Assembly (NCBI RefSeq): GCF_000955955.1
Contig: NZ_JYJG01000420.1
Coordinates: 1-21,211, forward strand
Direction of reading: 5' to 3'
Source: Lentzea aerocolonigenes
GTDB lineage: Bacteria; Actinomycetota; Actinomycetes; Mycobacteriales; Pseudonocardiaceae
DNA length: 21,211 nucleotides
Shown here: one piece after another, positions 13,919-21,211 of the stretch
How the letters are laid out: every line of letters begins with the position of its first letter
Position numbering within the stretch: the first letter of the stretch is position 1
Position numbers and translations under genes: made by a program
The notes under the pieces: generated by a model
What the model saw: only the letters and a program-made list of their open reading frames with translations
Database searches by the model: none
Told to the model about the DNA's origin: nothing

Positions 13919-14562
13919 CGGTGCTGCTGGTGGACGACCACGAGATCGTGCGGCGCGGGCTGGTGCAGCTGCTCGCGCAGGCCGACGACATCAAGGTGGT
14001 GGGGCAGGCGGACAGCGCCACGGCCGCCATCGCGCTGGCGCCCAGGCTCAAACCCGATGTGGCGATCATCGACGTCCGGTTGCCCGACGGCGACGGCGTG
14101 ACGGTGTGCCGGGAGATCAGAAGCTCGCTGCAACCGCCACCGGCCTGTCTGATGCTCACGTCCTATTCGGACGATGAGGCGTTGTTCGGGGCGATCATGG
14201 CCGGCGCGTCCGGGTACATGCTGAAAGAGGTCAGCGGCAACGATCTCGTGGCCGCCGTCCGCACGCTCGCGTCCGGTGGTTCGCTGCTGCACGCCGGAGT
14301 CACGGCGACTGTGTTGCAACGGCTGAGAGGCGGGCCCGCGGAGGACCCGCGGTACGCCGCGCTCAGCCCGCAGGAACGCCGGATCCTCGACCTCATCGCC
14401 GAGGGCATGACGAACCGGCAGATCGCCAACCGGCTGTTCCTCGCCGAGAAGACCGTGAAGAACTACGTGTCGTCGTTGCTGCACAAGCTCGGTTTCGACC
14501 GCAGAACCGAGGCGGGCGTCTACGCGGCCCGACGCAGACGCACCCACCCCGGCGCGTTCTAG
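13909..14562 (+). CDS. NarL/DevR-family response regulator
   Basis: A 217-residue regulator, partner of the kinase just upstream. The receiver domain has Asp9-Asp10, the phospho-accepting Asp55 in IIDVRLPDGDG, Thr84 and Lys106. The C-terminal LuxR-type helix-turn-helix runs about 152-195 (LSPQERRILDLIAEGMTNRQ, FLAEKTVKNYVSSLLHKLG) and is close in wording to mycobacterial DevR/DosR. ATG 13909 has AGGAGG (13899-13904) 4 nt upstream and overlaps the kinase end by 10 nt, so translation is coupled. Targets cannot be seen; the divergent polysaccharide genes just beyond are possible ones. It converges on the GT2 gene, leaving only 17 nt between the stops. Confidence 0.93.
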   Translation: MAIAVLLVDDHEIVRRGLVQLLAQADDIKVVGQADSATAAIALAPRLKPDVAIIDVRLPDGDGVTVCREIRSSLQPPPACLMLTSYSDDEALFGAIMAGASGYMLKEVSGNDLVAAVRTLASGGSLLHAGVTATVLQRLRGGPAEDPRYAALSPQERRILDLIAEGMTNRQIANRLFLAEKTVKNYVSSLLHKLGFDRRTEAGVYAARRRRTHPGAF

Positions 14563-14579
14563 CGGCGCGGGCCACGCCA

Positions 14580-15896
14580 CTAGGCGATCTTCGGCACCGG
14601 CTTCGCGGCCGGAACTTCCTTCTCCGCCAGCCGTTCCGTCTTCGCCCACGTGTTGCGCCCCGCGAAGTGGCGGTACAGCGCGCGCAACGTCGAGATCGAG
14701 CCCAGGATGAGGAACCCCGGATAGGCCAGGCCCACGGCGAGACAACGCCACAACGGCTCGTCGCCGTGCTTGAGCCGGTGCACCACGGCCCAGATCAGGC
14801 CGGGCAGCACCAGCGCGACCAGCCAGATTCCCAGTGCCAGCACCGTGTTCGACGTGTTCGTCGGCATGCCGCCGAAGTCGTGGCCGCTGAGCTGAGCGTA
14901 GAAGCCGAAGCCCACCAACGCGGTGATGAGCAACGTCATCGGCGCGACCAGCCACGGCGTCAGCAGGTACTGCAGGAACTCCAGCAGCGCCACGGATCCC
15001 ACGTTCTTGGCCTTGACCAGCTTCGGCACGTACGGAAGGCACTGCAGGTTGCCCTGGCCCCACCGCGTTCGCTGGCGCAGCAGGCGGTTCACGTCGATCA
15101 GGCCCTGCTGGGTGATCGTCGCGTGCGTGGCGTACCGGATGCGCTGACCCGTCAGGTGCACGCGCAGGCCCAGTTCCAGGTCCTCGACCAGGCAGGCGGA
15201 CCACGGCGCGTCGCCGAGCTCCATCAACGTGGCGAGCCGCACGAACTGGCCGTTGCCGCCCAGCCCGACCGTGCCGACGACGTCGCGCAGCGACTGCGAG
15301 GCGTCCACGACACAGCTGAACTCCAGGTCCTGCAGGAACGCCAGCAGGTTGGTGCGGTTGTGGATGCGCACGCGGCACTGCACGGCGCCCACGCCGCGCT
15401 GCCCGAAGTACGAGGTGATCTCGGAGAGCATGCCGGGCTCGCCGCGGCCGTCGCCGTCGATCACGCCGATGATCGTGCGGTGCACCGTGCCGTCGGCCTC
15501 GGCGATGCCGCGGACGTACCGGAAGGCGTGGTTCAACGCCTCACCTTTGCCCTTTCGGGCTTCCGGCGGGTTGCGTCTCAGCACGTGCAGGCGGTGGTCG
15601 TCGATCTCGGCGAGCACGTGCGGCGTGCGGTCGTCCGAACCGTCGTCCACGACGACGACCTGGACCGGTGTGCGCGCGCCGTCCAACGCGAGCGCGGAAC
15701 GCACGGTGTTCGCCACAACACGTTCCTCGTTCAGTGCCGGAATGATGATCCAGTACTGCAGCGGATGCCGCGAAGGCACTTCTGGTCCACCCGGTTTCGG
15801 GCGCCACCAGACGAACAGTGCGAGCACCAGGTTGTAGCTGGGCCAAAACACGAGCAAGACGAGCATGAACGTCGCGAATTGTGTCGTGTCAGTCAT
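14580..15896 (-). CDS. Membrane glycosyltransferase family 2, processive polysaccharide synthase type
   Basis: A 438-residue membrane GT2 enzyme. One N-terminal membrane helix (about 9-31) precedes the catalytic domain: PALNEE at 53-58, VVDDGSDD at 82-89 (nucleotide binding), DGDG at 147-150 (DXD-like), GGNGQF at 213-218, VEDLE at 237-241 (catalytic base) and QRTRW at 275-279 (the QxxRW motif of processive synthases). Three or four C-terminal helices follow (about 305-395), as in PgaC/IcaA and hyaluronan or cellulose synthases. It should polymerise a UDP-sugar and export the chain. The donor is unknown, but the divergent UDP-GlcNAc 2-epimerase suggests GlcNAc or ManNAc. The start is ATG 15896, with GGTTG/CAACC repeats just upstream. 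Confidence 0.9.
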   Translation of the reverse strand: MTDTTQFATFMLVLLVFWPSYNLVLALFVWWRPKPGGPEVPSRHPLQYWIIIPALNEERVVANTVRSALALDGARTPVQVVVVDDGSDDRTPHVLAEIDDHRLHVLRRNPPEARKGKGEALNHAFRYVRGIAEADGTVHRTIIGVIDGDGRGEPGMLSEITSYFGQRGVGAVQCRVRIHNRTNLLAFLQDLEFSCVVDASQSLRDVVGTVGLGGNGQFVRLATLMELGDAPWSACLVEDLELGLRVHLTGQRIRYATHATITQQGLIDVNRLLRQRTRWGQGNLQCLPYVPKLVKAKNVGSVALLEFLQYLLTPWLVAPMTLLITALVGFGFYAQLSGHDFGGMPTNTSNTVLALGIWLVALVLPGLIWAVVHRLKHGDEPLWRCLAVGLAYPGFLILGSISTLRALYRHFAGRNTWAKTERLAEKEVPAAKPVPKIA

Positions 15897-15919
15897 GACA
15901 CAAACCTGTCTACAAAAGC

Positions 15920-15946
15920 GGTTGCAGGGACAACCACAACTTGGTT
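15920..15946. repeat. Alternating GGTTG/CAACC repeats upstream of the GT2 gene
   Basis: GGTTG (15920-15924), CAACC (15931-15935) and GGTTG (15942-15946) alternate at 11-nt steps, about one helical turn. They lie 24-50 nt before the GT2 start. This looks like an array of half-sites for a DNA-binding protein; the protein is unknown. Confidence 0.45.
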
Positions 15947-16168
15947 GAGGTGAAGTTGGGTCATTGCTGGCTCCTGGTAACGAAGCGCTGGGCCGGTGCG
16001 AGATACCAGACAGCAGGGCCAGGAGCTGGTGTTCGAGGCGAGACTAGGGGCTGGTGGAGCGGAGCGTCAACCGGCCATATCGGGGACGAATGGAGCTTCG
16101 TTACACGAAGTTCGCATTGCTGAATCACCGATCTGGCGGTACCCGTGCGAGGCGGATACCAATTGATT

Positions 16169-16192
16169 GTCAGCGATGATCGAATCGCTGAC
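16169..16192. promoter_or_regulatory. 24-nt inverted repeat upstream of wecB
   Basis: GTCAGCGAT (16169-16177) and ATCGCTGAC (16184-16192) are perfect 9-base complements with a 6-nt centre (GATCGA). It lies 57 nt before the wecB ATG. It is a good operator candidate; as RNA it would be a stable hairpin in the wecB leader if transcription starts upstream. Confidence 0.55.
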
Positions 16193-16249
16193 CGGAGATG
16201 GCGCGCACGTTCGCCGCACGTGCCCGGATAGAGTCCAAAGAGGTAGAAG

Positions 16250-17506
16250 ATGGGACCAAGTGCCCTGGTGCCCGGCCCTAGGCAGTTCTATCGGGGAGAG
16301 GTTCCCGAAGTCTTTCTCGTGGCCGGAACTCGTCCGGAGGCGGTGAAGATGGCACCGGTCGCCGCCGCGATGTTCGCGGGCGGGCGCATCCGGCCCGTCG
16401 TGGTGAACTCCGGTCAGCACCCCGAGATGGTCGACCAGGCCCTGGAGTCGTTCGGCTTCGCGGCGGACGTCCGGCTCAAGCTGAACCGCGTCACGGGCGG
16501 CCAGGCCGAGCTCACGAGCCAGCTGATCGAGGAGCTCGACCGGCTCTTCACCGAACGCGCGCCGGCCGCGGCGCTCGTGCAGGGCGACACGACGACGACG
16601 CTCGCGGGCGCGCTCGCCGCGTTCTGGCACCAGATCCCGGTCGTGCACCTGGAAGCCGGCCTGCGCTCGCACGACCTGACCTCGCCGTTCCCAGAAGAGG
16701 GGAACCGCAAGATGGTCGGCCAGCTCGCGTCGTTGCACCTGGCGCCGACGGCGGACGCCACGGCGCACCTCGCCGCGGAGTCGTTGCAGGGCAACAACGT
16801 CCTGACGATCGGCAACACCGTGGTGGACGCCGTGCTGGACGTGGCCGCCCGGCGAGCGCCCTACGGTGACGCAAGGCTGCAGGAGATCGAGAACAGAGTC
16901 CACGCAGGACAGTCGCGGCTCGTGCTAGTCACCGCGCACCGCCGCGAGTCCTGGGGCGAGCCGCTCGACCGGGTGCTGCGCGCGGTGGCGGACATCGTCG
17001 AGGCCCGGCCGGACGTGGAGATCGTGCTGCCCGCGCACCCCAATCCCGCTGTGCGCCAACAGGTGACGGACGCGCTGGGTGGAGTCGGCCGCGTCACGAT
17101 CACCGACCCGCTGCCGTACGCGCAGATGGCCCGGCTGCTCGCGCAGTGCACGCTGGTGCTGTCCGACTCGGGCGGCATCCAGGAGGAGGCGCCCTCGTTC
17201 GGTGTCCCGGCGCTGGTGCTGCGGGACGTGACCGAGCGGATGGAGGCCGTCAACGCGGGCTGCGCGGTGCTCGTCGGCACCGACCGCGAACGGATCATCG
17301 ACCTCACCGTCCGGTTGCTGGACAACCCCTCTGCGCGCGAGGCCATGACCGCCGAGGGCAACCCGTTCGGCGACGGGCTCGCCTCGGTGCGCACCGAACA
17401 GGCACTGGCCTGGCTGCTGGGCCTGCAACAACAGCGACCCGTTGAGTTCGCTCCTTACGCCGGCAGCGCGACCGTGCGCATGTCGGGAGAGGTGGATGTG
17501 GCATGA
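16250..17506 (+). CDS. wecB: UDP-N-acetylglucosamine 2-epimerase (non-hydrolysing)
   Basis: A 418-residue cytoplasmic enzyme that converts UDP-GlcNAc to UDP-ManNAc. Family marks: GTRPEAVKMAP (26-36), NSGQHPEM (53-60), QGDTTTT with Asp113, HLEAGLRS with Glu135, PEEGNR with Glu149/Glu150, TAHRRE with His230, and SDSGGIQEEAPSFGVPAL for UDP binding. The length is slightly above the usual 370-390 because of about 20 extra N-terminal residues and a short C-terminal extension. ATG 16250 has AGAGG 6 nt upstream. The stop overlaps the next ATG by 4 nt (17503-17506), so it is coupled to the DUF2334 gene. The product would supply ManNAc for cell-wall or exported polymer, plausibly that of the divergent GT2 synthase. 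Confidence 0.95.
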   Translation: MGPSALVPGPRQFYRGEVPEVFLVAGTRPEAVKMAPVAAAMFAGGRIRPVVVNSGQHPEMVDQALESFGFAADVRLKLNRVTGGQAELTSQLIEELDRLFTERAPAAALVQGDTTTTLAGALAAFWHQIPVVHLEAGLRSHDLTSPFPEEGNRKMVGQLASLHLAPTADATAHLAAESLQGNNVLTIGNTVVDAVLDVAARRAPYGDARLQEIENRVHAGQSRLVLVTAHRRESWGEPLDRVLRAVADIVEARPDVEIVLPAHPNPAVRQQVTDALGGVGRVTITDPLPYAQMARLLAQCTLVLSDSGGIQEEAPSFGVPALVLRDVTERMEAVNAGCAVLVGTDRERIIDLTVRLLDNPSAREAMTAEGNPFGDGLASVRTEQALAWLLGLQQQRPVEFAPYAGSATVRMSGEVDVA

Positions 17507-19284
17507 AAGGCCGACTTCTGAAGTTGGCAGTCGGGGTCGCCCTCGGCGTGTCAATGCTTCCCGCGCCCGCTCAGGCCGCGGATCTCTCGCTCGACCTGAA
17601 CCTGGGCGAGCTCACCGAGAACCTGCTCCCCGCGCCGCCCGCGCCGTCGGCCACCCCGTCGGCGACGAGCCCGCGCATCCAGAAGCGCACCAGCCAGCCC
17701 GGTGTGATCTCGACGGTGCTCGGCACGCTCGGCCTCTCCGCGACCGCGCAGGCCGCCGCGACCGGCACGAACGGCGGTGGCGCTCCTGGCGCGAAGACGG
17801 GCCAGAAGACGTTGGTGCTGTACGACAACACAGGCCCGTGGGCGTGGCTCGGTGAGGCGTACGCGGTGCAGGCGGGCAACCTCGTCTCGCACGGCAGCTC
17901 GTACGTCATGCACCCGGTCGGCGCGTACACCGCCGGTGAGATCTCGGGCTACACGGGTGTTGTCTACATCGGATCGACGTACGACGAGCCGATCCCGGTG
18001 GCGTTCCTCGACGACGTGCTGGCGACGACCAAGCCGGTGTTGTGGATGGCGCACAACATCTGGCAGCTCACCGCTCGTGCGCCGAACTTCAGCACCACCT
18101 ACGGCTGGAACTGGGTCGGGTACGACTTCGGCGCGGCGACCACGGTTCGCTATGAGAACACCGATCTCGGCCGCGATCCGCTGGCCACGCCGTCCGGCCT
18201 GATGGTCACCTCGATCTCCAACCCGGCGATCGCGTCGGCACCCGCCATCGCCACGGGTTCGGCGGCCGGGCCGATCAACTGGGCCACCAAGGCCAAGAAC
18301 CTGACCTACATCGGCGAGATCCCGTTCAGCTACGTCGACCACGGCGACCGCTACCTGGCCGCCGCGGACCTGGTCTCCCACGTGTCGAATCCGACGATGG
18401 CCGACCGCAAGCGGGCGCTGGTGCGCATCGAGGACGTCGGCCCCGACGCAGACCCGAACGAGCTGCGTGCGGTCGCGGACTACCTGTACGCGCAGAAGAT
18501 CCCGTTCTCCATCGCGGTCTACCCGCGCTTCGAGAACCCGCTCGGCGCCGAGAACAACGGCGTTCCCGAGGCGGCGAACCTCGCGCAGCGGCCGCAGGTC
18601 GTCAACGCGTTGCGGTACATGACCCAGCGCGGCGGCACGATCCTGATGCACGGCTACACGCACCAGTTCATGAAGGCCATCAACCCGTACGACGGCCGCA
18701 GTGGCAACGACTTCGAGTTCTACATGGCCCACGTGGACGCGAACAACAGCGTCATCTACGACGGCCCGGTGCCCGGTGACTCGGCCTCGTACGCGCAGGG
18801 CAGGATCAACTCGGCGACGACGCAGTTCGCGCTGGCCGGTTTCGCGAAGCCGACCATCTTCGAGCCGCCGCACTACGCCGCGTCCGCGGTGGACTACCAG
18901 GTCATCCAGCAGAACTTCGGCAAGCGCTACGACCGCGGCCTGTACTTCGGCGGGTACTGCCCAGGTGGCGCGTGCGGCACCGGTACGCCGCAGTACGACA
19001 AGATCTACGGCCAGTACTTCCCGTACCTGGTCCGCGACATCTACGGCTCCGTCGTGGCGCCGGAAGCGGTGGGCAACGTCGAGCCGGAGCCGTTCAACAA
19101 CCACCCGGCCAGGCTGCCCGCCGACCTGGTCAAGACGGCGCAACAGCTCAAGGTGGTCGATGATGGTGTCGCGAGCTTCTTCTACCACCCGTACCTGGGC
19201 ACCGGGTACCTGCAGCAGACCGTTCAGGGGTTGAAGAGCGCGGGCTACACGTTCGCGTCCGTCGCCACGGTGATGGCCGGCTGA
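17503..19284 (+). CDS. Secreted DUF2334 protein, probable polysaccharide deacetylase-like enzyme
   Basis: A 593-residue exported protein. The signal peptide is residues 1-26 (KGRLLKL, hydrophobic core, cleavage after AQA). A Pro/Ala/Ser/Thr-rich stretch runs to about 100. An alpha/beta domain follows (LVLYDNTGPWAWLGE at about 105-119, then VVYIGSTYDEPIP and VLWMAHNIW). The DUF2334 domain begins near 300. DUF2334 is related to NodB-type polysaccharide deacetylases: the metal-binding candidates are RIEDVGP (308-314) and the HGYTH motif with His383 and His387. Substrate inference: N-acetylated exopolysaccharide, as PgaB/IcaB act on poly-GlcNAc. ATG 17503 overlaps the wecB stop by 4 nt. A strong hairpin follows at 19296-19325. 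Confidence 0.85.
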   Translation: MKGRLLKLAVGVALGVSMLPAPAQAADLSLDLNLGELTENLLPAPPAPSATPSATSPRIQKRTSQPGVISTVLGTLGLSATAQAAATGTNGGGAPGAKTGQKTLVLYDNTGPWAWLGEAYAVQAGNLVSHGSSYVMHPVGAYTAGEISGYTGVVYIGSTYDEPIPVAFLDDVLATTKPVLWMAHNIWQLTARAPNFSTTYGWNWVGYDFGAATTVRYENTDLGRDPLATPSGLMVTSISNPAIASAPAIATGSAAGPINWATKAKNLTYIGEIPFSYVDHGDRYLAAADLVSHVSNPTMADRKRALVRIEDVGPDADPNELRAVADYLYAQKIPFSIAVYPRFENPLGAENNGVPEAANLAQRPQVVNALRYMTQRGGTILMHGYTHQFMKAINPYDGRSGNDFEFYMAHVDANNSVIYDGPVPGDSASYAQGRINSATTQFALAGFAKPTIFEPPHYAASAVDYQVIQQNFGKRYDRGLYFGGYCPGGACGTGTPQYDKIYGQYFPYLVRDIYGSVVAPEAVGNVEPEPFNNHPARLPADLVKTAQQLKVVDDGVASFFYHPYLGTGYLQQTVQGLKSAGYTFASVATVMAG

Positions 19285-19295
19285 TCTGAAAGAGA

Positions 19296-19325
19296 GGCCG
19301 GGAGATCTCGCGAGGTCTCCCGGCC
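19296..19325 (+). terminator. Strong hairpin terminator after the wecB-DUF2334 operon
   Basis: GGCCGGGAGA (19296-19305) and TCTCCCGGCC (19316-19325) are perfect 10-base complements, and the loop contains the self-complementary CTCGCGAG. It begins 11 nt after the stop and has no T-run. It lies only 4 nt upstream of the AGGAGG of the next gene, so that gene's promoter must be close or it depends on read-through. Confidence 0.75.
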
Positions 19326-19340
19326 GTCCAGGAGGTTGTC

Positions 19341-19961
19341 GTGCGCTGGGCTCTCGTGCTGGTGGTCCTGGCTCTGGCCGGGTGTTCTTCTGCCGGCACG
19401 GGGTCAGCACCGCCTGCCACCGACGAGGGCTGGCAGGTCACCGTCTACTACACGGCGGTCGAGGCGTTCCACAGTGGAACCCTGGTGCCCGTGCGCGGAT
19501 GTCAGGTCATCGACTGCGAGAACGGCAAGGACCTGCTCGGGAACTTCCCGCTGTCGTTCGCGAAGGCCGTGAAGGACGAAGGTACCGGCCGGACCGCTAC
19601 TCCCGGCCGGTACCTCAACTGGTCCTACGACAAGGGCTACTGGCTCGACACCGAGCCTCGTGACTCGTTCGGCAAGGCCCTGAAGCCCTTCGTCTCCGCA
19701 GCGGCCGACGGGTTGAAGACCGGGTCACGGATCAAGCTCGTCTCCTGTGGACAGACGCCGGAGGGGACGAACGTCGACTTCGCGGTGTGCCAGAAGCTCG
19801 CGTCCTCGCCGTGGGAGATCACCGACGAGTTCACGCCTGGACTCGGTGGTGACCGGCACATCGATCTCTACCTGGGCGAGGAAACCGGGCCCGGGTTCAC
19901 CGAGAGTGCCTGGTACACCACGTTGTCCGAGGCGGTGCTGGAGGTTCACCAGCCGAGCTGA
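19341..19961 (+). CDS. Secreted lipoprotein, function unknown
   Basis: A 206-residue predicted lipoprotein: MRWALVLVVLALAGC gives a lipobox with Cys15. The mature part begins with a short Ser/Gly/Pro linker. Four further Cys residues (in RGCQVIDCENG, VSCGQ and AVCQKL) could form two disulfides. Aromatic-rich pieces such as WQVTVYYTAVEAFH and RYLNWSYDKGYWLD recall small beta-barrel (3D or double-psi) domains, but I cannot name a family. GTG 19341 has AGGAGG (19330-19335) 5 nt upstream. Its last 16 nt overlap the convergent peptidase gene. Confidence 0.8.
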   Translation: MRWALVLVVLALAGCSSAGTGSAPPATDEGWQVTVYYTAVEAFHSGTLVPVRGCQVIDCENGKDLLGNFPLSFAKAVKDEGTGRTATPGRYLNWSYDKGYWLDTEPRDSFGKALKPFVSAAADGLKTGSRIKLVSCGQTPEGTNVDFAVCQKLASSPWEITDEFTPGLGGDRHIDLYLGEETGPGFTESAWYTTLSEAVLEVHQPS

Positions 19962-21211
19962 GCCGCCAGTTCGCGTGCCTTGGTGAGCGGGTTGCCCTTG
20001 GACTCGCCGGGAGCGGGCAGCGGTACGCCGGGGCAGCTCAGGTCCTTGCCGGGCACCACACCGTCGACGAGATAGCTTTCGACGACTCCGCCGACGCAGT
20101 CGTTGCCGAACCCGTAGATGCCGTGGTCGCCCTCGTCCTGCACGGTCAGCATCCGCGAGTTCGCGAACTTGTGGTGTGCCCGTTGTGCGCCTTCGAGAGG
20201 CGTGGCGGGGTCGCGCACCGACTGCACCATCAGCACCGAGGAGACGTCCTTGCCGGTGGGACGCTTGAGGTGCACGTCCGGCCGGTCCCACCACGCGCAC
20301 GGCCCGGTGATCTGGTAGCCGCCGACGAGCGAGTACAGCTTGACGCTCCGGTTTCCCTCTCGCTCCAGCGACTTCCGGTCGCCGCGGAACGGGGTGTCGT
20401 TGCACATGATCGACATCTGCGTGCCCATCACGTAGTCCGGGTACTGCTTGGGCGCCTGCGCCTTGGCCGGCGACGGTCCGCCCGCCATCTGTGCCCACAG
20501 AAGCGTGGTCGGTTCGAAGGAGTCCTTGTCGTAGAGCCCTGCGAAGATCAGGGCGTCCAGGAGGACCGGCGTCACGACGGTGCCGTCCGGGAGCGTGACG
20601 GGCTGCTCAGCCAAGTTCTTGCGGGTACGTTCGTAGGCCTGCCGCACCTCTTCCGCCGTCTTGCCGAGGTGGAACACGTTGTCGTACTTCGCCACCCACG
20701 GCAGGTAGTCGACGCGGAACCGGCGCTCGACCCCGGCGGGCAGGTTGTCGAAGACCTTCTGCCACGACTCGGTGAACTCGGTGTTGGAGTCGAGCACGAT
20801 CTTGTCGAGCGTCTTCGGGAAGTAGGTGGCGTAGTAGGCGCCCATCCAGCTGCCGGCCGAGTACCCGAGCCAGCTGACCTTCTCGCGCCCCAGGATCTGA
20901 CGCAACAGGTCGAGGTCGCGCACCGTCTGCTCGGTCGTGATGTAGTGGCCCAGTTCGCCGGACTTGGCCTGGCAGAACTTCGCCTGCAGCTCCATGCCGC
21001 CGTACAGCAGGTCCAGGCCGGCCTTGCTCCGGTCACGCCAGTCCGTCGCGAGCCGGTGCTGGTAGCCGCCGCACGTGACGTTGTCGCTGGCCCCGGTGCC
21101 GCGCACGTCGATGCCGACGATTTCGGCGTTCTCGCTGAGCTTCGGCCGGTTCAGGTAGATCATCGGCAACGTGCGGCCGGCGCCGCCCGGCCCGCCGGGG
21201 TTGGTGAAGAC
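19946..21211 (-). CDS. TAP-like alpha/beta-hydrolase (secreted tripeptidyl aminopeptidase type), 5' end outside the window
   Basis: About 421 residues are visible; the N-terminus and any signal peptide lie beyond 21211. The frame is open to the window edge and reads VFTNPGGPGGAG there, the oxyanion-hole motif of this family, so the upstream part is real coding sequence. The nucleophile is in LGYSAGSWMG (about 20845-20875). The acid is probably the Asp in SVRDPATPLEGA and the catalytic His is in EGDHGIYGFGNDC, within the C-terminal TAP-like domain. Several Cys residues fit an exported protein with disulfides. Streptomyces relatives remove tripeptides from the N-terminus of exported proteins. 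The 3' end overlaps the lipoprotein gene by 16 nt. Confidence 0.9.
   Translation of the reverse strand, partial: VFTNPGGPGGAGRTLPMIYLNRPKLSENAEIVGIDVRGTGASDNVTCGGYQHRLATDWRDRSKAGLDLLYGGMELQAKFCQAKSGELGHYITTEQTVRDLDLLRQILGREKVSWLGYSAGSWMGAYYATYFPKTLDKIVLDSNTEFTESWQKVFDNLPAGVERRFRVDYLPWVAKYDNVFHLGKTAEEVRQAYERTRKNLAEQPVTLPDGTVVTPVLLDALIFAGLYDKDSFEPTTLLWAQMAGGPSPAKAQAPKQYPDYVMGTQMSIMCNDTPFRGDRKSLEREGNRSVKLYSLVGGYQITGPCAWWDRPDVHLKRPTGKDVSSVLMVQSVRDPATPLEGAQRAHHKFANSRMLTVQDEGDHGIYGFGNDCVGGVVESYLVDGVVPGKDLSCPGVPLPAPGESKGNPLTKARELAAQLGW

Larger units (their letters stand above)
15897..16249. promoter_or_regulatory. 353-nt divergent control region between the GT2 and wecB genes
   Basis: No gene is supported here. 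Structures seen: GGTTG/CAACC/GGTTG repeats (15920-15946), a distant pair GCTCCTGG (15969-15976) and CCAGGAGC (16020-16027), a palindrome CTTCGT-TAC-ACGAAG (16096-16110), and a 24-nt inverted repeat (16169-16192). TAGAGT (16229-16234) is a weak -10 candidate for wecB, and AGAGG (16239-16243) is its ribosome-binding site. The length and repeat density suggest more than one regulator. Confidence 0.5.

Noticed and set aside
17551..19410. 619-codon open frame on the minus strand
   Set aside because: It is antisense to the DUF2334 gene, low-complexity (Val/Arg/Asp), and has no recognisable motif.
1..21211. tRNA or rRNA genes, insertion sequences, phage genes, CRISPR arrays
   Set aside because: I looked on both strands and saw no transposase, integrase, clover-leaf pattern, regular repeat array or target-site duplication.

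Overview
The window is high-GC actinobacterial chromosome. GTG starts are frequent, several genes appear leaderless (a TANNNT box 6-7 nt before the start codon), and neighbours are tightly packed. The gene content (FilP/Scy-type coiled coil, actinobacterial lipoproteins, DevS/DevR-like pair, SPW-repeat protein, crotonyl-CoA carboxylase/reductase) fits a mycelial actinomycete. I would guess Pseudonocardiales, but the sequence does not prove the order. The organisation FilP-like / methylmalonyl-CoA epimerase / thiolase / MeaB matches the block I recall around filP-scy in Streptomyces (SCO5396-SCO5400).

Layout: 248-2023 is a tandem-fused 3-hydroxybutyryl-CoA dehydrogenase. 2044-5294 holds small accessory genes: a DUF3558-like lipoprotein, a small membrane protein, an FmdB zinc ribbon, a Cys/His-rich protein, an alpha/beta hydrolase coupled to a GNAT acetyltransferase, and a histidine phosphatase. 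5266-6501 is the FilP-like protein and 6538-7851 is crotonyl-CoA carboxylase/reductase. An SPW-repeat membrane protein and a TetR regulator follow (8016-8997), then methylmalonyl-CoA epimerase (minus), and acetyl-CoA acetyltransferase, MeaB and a membrane protein (plus, to 12286). 12428-14562 is a DevS/DevR-like two-component system. 14580-19284 is a likely exopolysaccharide locus: a membrane GT2 synthase diverges from UDP-GlcNAc 2-epimerase and a secreted DUF2334 protein. The window closes with a lipoprotein and the 3' part of a TAP-like secreted peptidase.

How the genes work together: thiolase, hydroxybutyryl-CoA dehydrogenase and Ccr, with a crotonase outside the window, lead from acetyl-CoA to ethylmalonyl-CoA. 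Epimerase and MeaB serve the methylmalonyl-CoA mutase end of the same metabolism. The most notable observation is an 18-bp imperfect palindrome of the form RRTTACYSNNNRGTARCC. It lies upstream of hydroxybutyryl-CoA dehydrogenase (202-219), between ccr and the SPW gene (7896-7913), and between epimerase and thiolase (9462-9479). This points to a small undescribed regulon, perhaps controlled by the TetR protein at 8437-8997. A second candidate system is the GT2/WecB/DUF2334 polysaccharide locus with its repeat-rich 353-nt control region, next to a DevS-like kinase whose first GAF domain looks shortened. Positions 1-247 hold no gene I can assign.
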